Made by a program: the position numbers and the translations under genes. DNA of 64,000 bases from Psychrobacillus psychrodurans. Its GTDB lineage: Bacteria > Bacillota > Bacilli > Bacillales_A > Planococcaceae. Shown here in pieces: positions 63,489 to 64,000 of this stretch (the stretch's first letter is position 1; the number at the start of each line of letters is the position of its first letter). The stretch is from assembly GCA_900114885.1 (NCBI GenBank), contig FOUN01000009.1:1-64000 (forward strand), given 5' to 3'. Below the pieces are notes generated by a model that searched no databases, was not told the origin of the DNA, and saw only the letters and a program-made list of their open reading frames with translations.

Positions 63489-64000
63489 CTATTGTCCCTC
63501 CCCCATAATCCTCTTAAAGTTATTACTCAGAGCCATTCTTGTAGAAACTAGGTATTTTGTATATTCATGTTTTGCTCCTGAAAAAATTTTTTCAGTATTA
63601 CCGCTTTCAATGATTTTTCCATCCTTCATCACTAAAACTTCATCAGCAATTTTCCTTACAACACCTAAATCGTGTGAAATAAAAATCATGGAACAACCAA
63701 TTCTTTCACGTAAGTTAATAAATTGGTCAACTACTTCAAATTGGGAGATGGTATCTAGTGCTGTTGTCGGTTCATCGGCGATAATAATATCTGGCTCTAG
63801 CACAATGGCCAACGCAATCATAATGCGTTGTAGCATCCCACCCGATAACTGATGTGGATACTTATTCATAATTTCTGTAGGATTTATTAACATGACACTT
63901 TCCATGGCACTTTTCATTCTTACTTCCGCTTCGTTTTTACTCCAATCGAAATGTTCAGCAAGTGTTTCCCTTAGATGTACACCGACTACACAGGAGGGGT
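63489..64000 (-). CDS. cntD: ABC importer ATP-binding protein, OppD/CntD-like (5' end outside window)
   Basis: The C-terminal ~170 residues of a nucleotide-binding subunit. The frame stays open to the window edge (reading CVVGVHLRETLAEHFDWSKNE before the internal Met), so the true start lies beyond 64000. Visible motifs: PHQLSGGMLQRIMIALAI (signature), IIIADEPTTALD (Walker B with Glu), FISHDLGVVRKIADE (H-loop). Walker A is outside the window. The stop TAG abuts the TTG start of the next ATPase gene. First seen ATPase of the cnt-like/dipeptide-type importer operon. Confidence 0.75.
   Translation of the reverse strand, partial: PSCVVGVHLRETLAEHFDWSKNEAEVRMKSAMESVMLINPTEIMNKYPHQLSGGMLQRIMIALAIVLEPDIIIADEPTTALDTISQFEVVDQFINLRERIGCSMIFISHDLGVVRKIADEVLVMKDGKIIESGNTEKIFSGAKHEYTKYLVSTRMALSNNFKRIMGEGQ

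Noticed and set aside
1-64000. tRNA or rRNA genes, CRISPR arrays, intact transposases, prophage genes
   Set aside because: None were found on reading both strands; repeats present are dispersed intergenic units, not spacer-repeat arrays.

Overview
The window is a low-GC chromosome segment of an endospore-forming Firmicute in the Bacillaceae/Caryophanaceae range (a Psychrobacillus-like genus is a guess; the order is much safer). The evidence is a complete gerA-type germinant receptor operon, AGGAGG-type ribosome binding sites with frequent TTG and GTG starts, and gene order shared with the citB-parC region of Bacillus subtilis: parC-parE / plsY-yneR-yneQ-yneP / aconitase, and further on yneK / ccdC-yneI-ccdA.

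Layout. 0-3.5 kb: small accessory genes on the minus strand (P-loop kinase, two small membrane proteins, a GNAT) separated by copies of a short repeat, plus a structured non-coding block. 3.5-13 kb: an ABC transporter pair, a lone CcsB/ResC haem-handling protein, an amidase, and a strongly rearranged UvrA paralogue with an overlapping zinc-finger gene. 13.3-20.7 kb: a papain-like protein, an XRE/DUF2975 pair, the germination operon and a nucleoside hydrolase. This block is bracketed by two inverted copies of a ~260-bp intergenic repeat. 20.8-25.9 kb: DUF1796 protein, a zinc-less MDR oxidoreductase, a GNAT, copper proteins CopC/CopD and a small basic protein. 26-37 kb: conserved core (topoisomerase IV, PlsY, YneR/Q/P, aconitase with a CcpC-type operator). 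37-45.3 kb: DinB-like protein, radical SAM YfkAB, GlsB-like protein, a transglycosylase, MscL, Sco, YvrJ/DUF2922/DUF1659, and the YneK/CcdC/YneI/CcdA cluster.

45.3-64 kb: a third copy of the long repeat, an NAD-binding protein, a heterodimeric multidrug ABC exporter, SerC, a second MDR reductase, several small unknowns, an EamA permease behind a tiny upstream ORF, a PAP2 phosphatase, and a divergent TetR/DHA2 efflux pair. The right edge cuts into a minus-strand operon whose ABC ATPases and MFS exporter look like the CntD-CntF-CntE end of a staphylopine-type metallophore locus.

Functional links. CcdA, Sco and CcsB belong to cytochrome c maturation and cytochrome oxidase copper supply, and CopC/CopD handle copper. 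Aconitase is probably citrate/CcpC controlled. The most unusual items are the permuted UvrA paralogue with its overlapping partner, the repeat-delimited small-gene array at the left edge, a perfect palindrome over the yneP ribosome binding site, and the truncated metallophore operon. No tRNA, rRNA, CRISPR array, intact transposase gene or integrase was seen.
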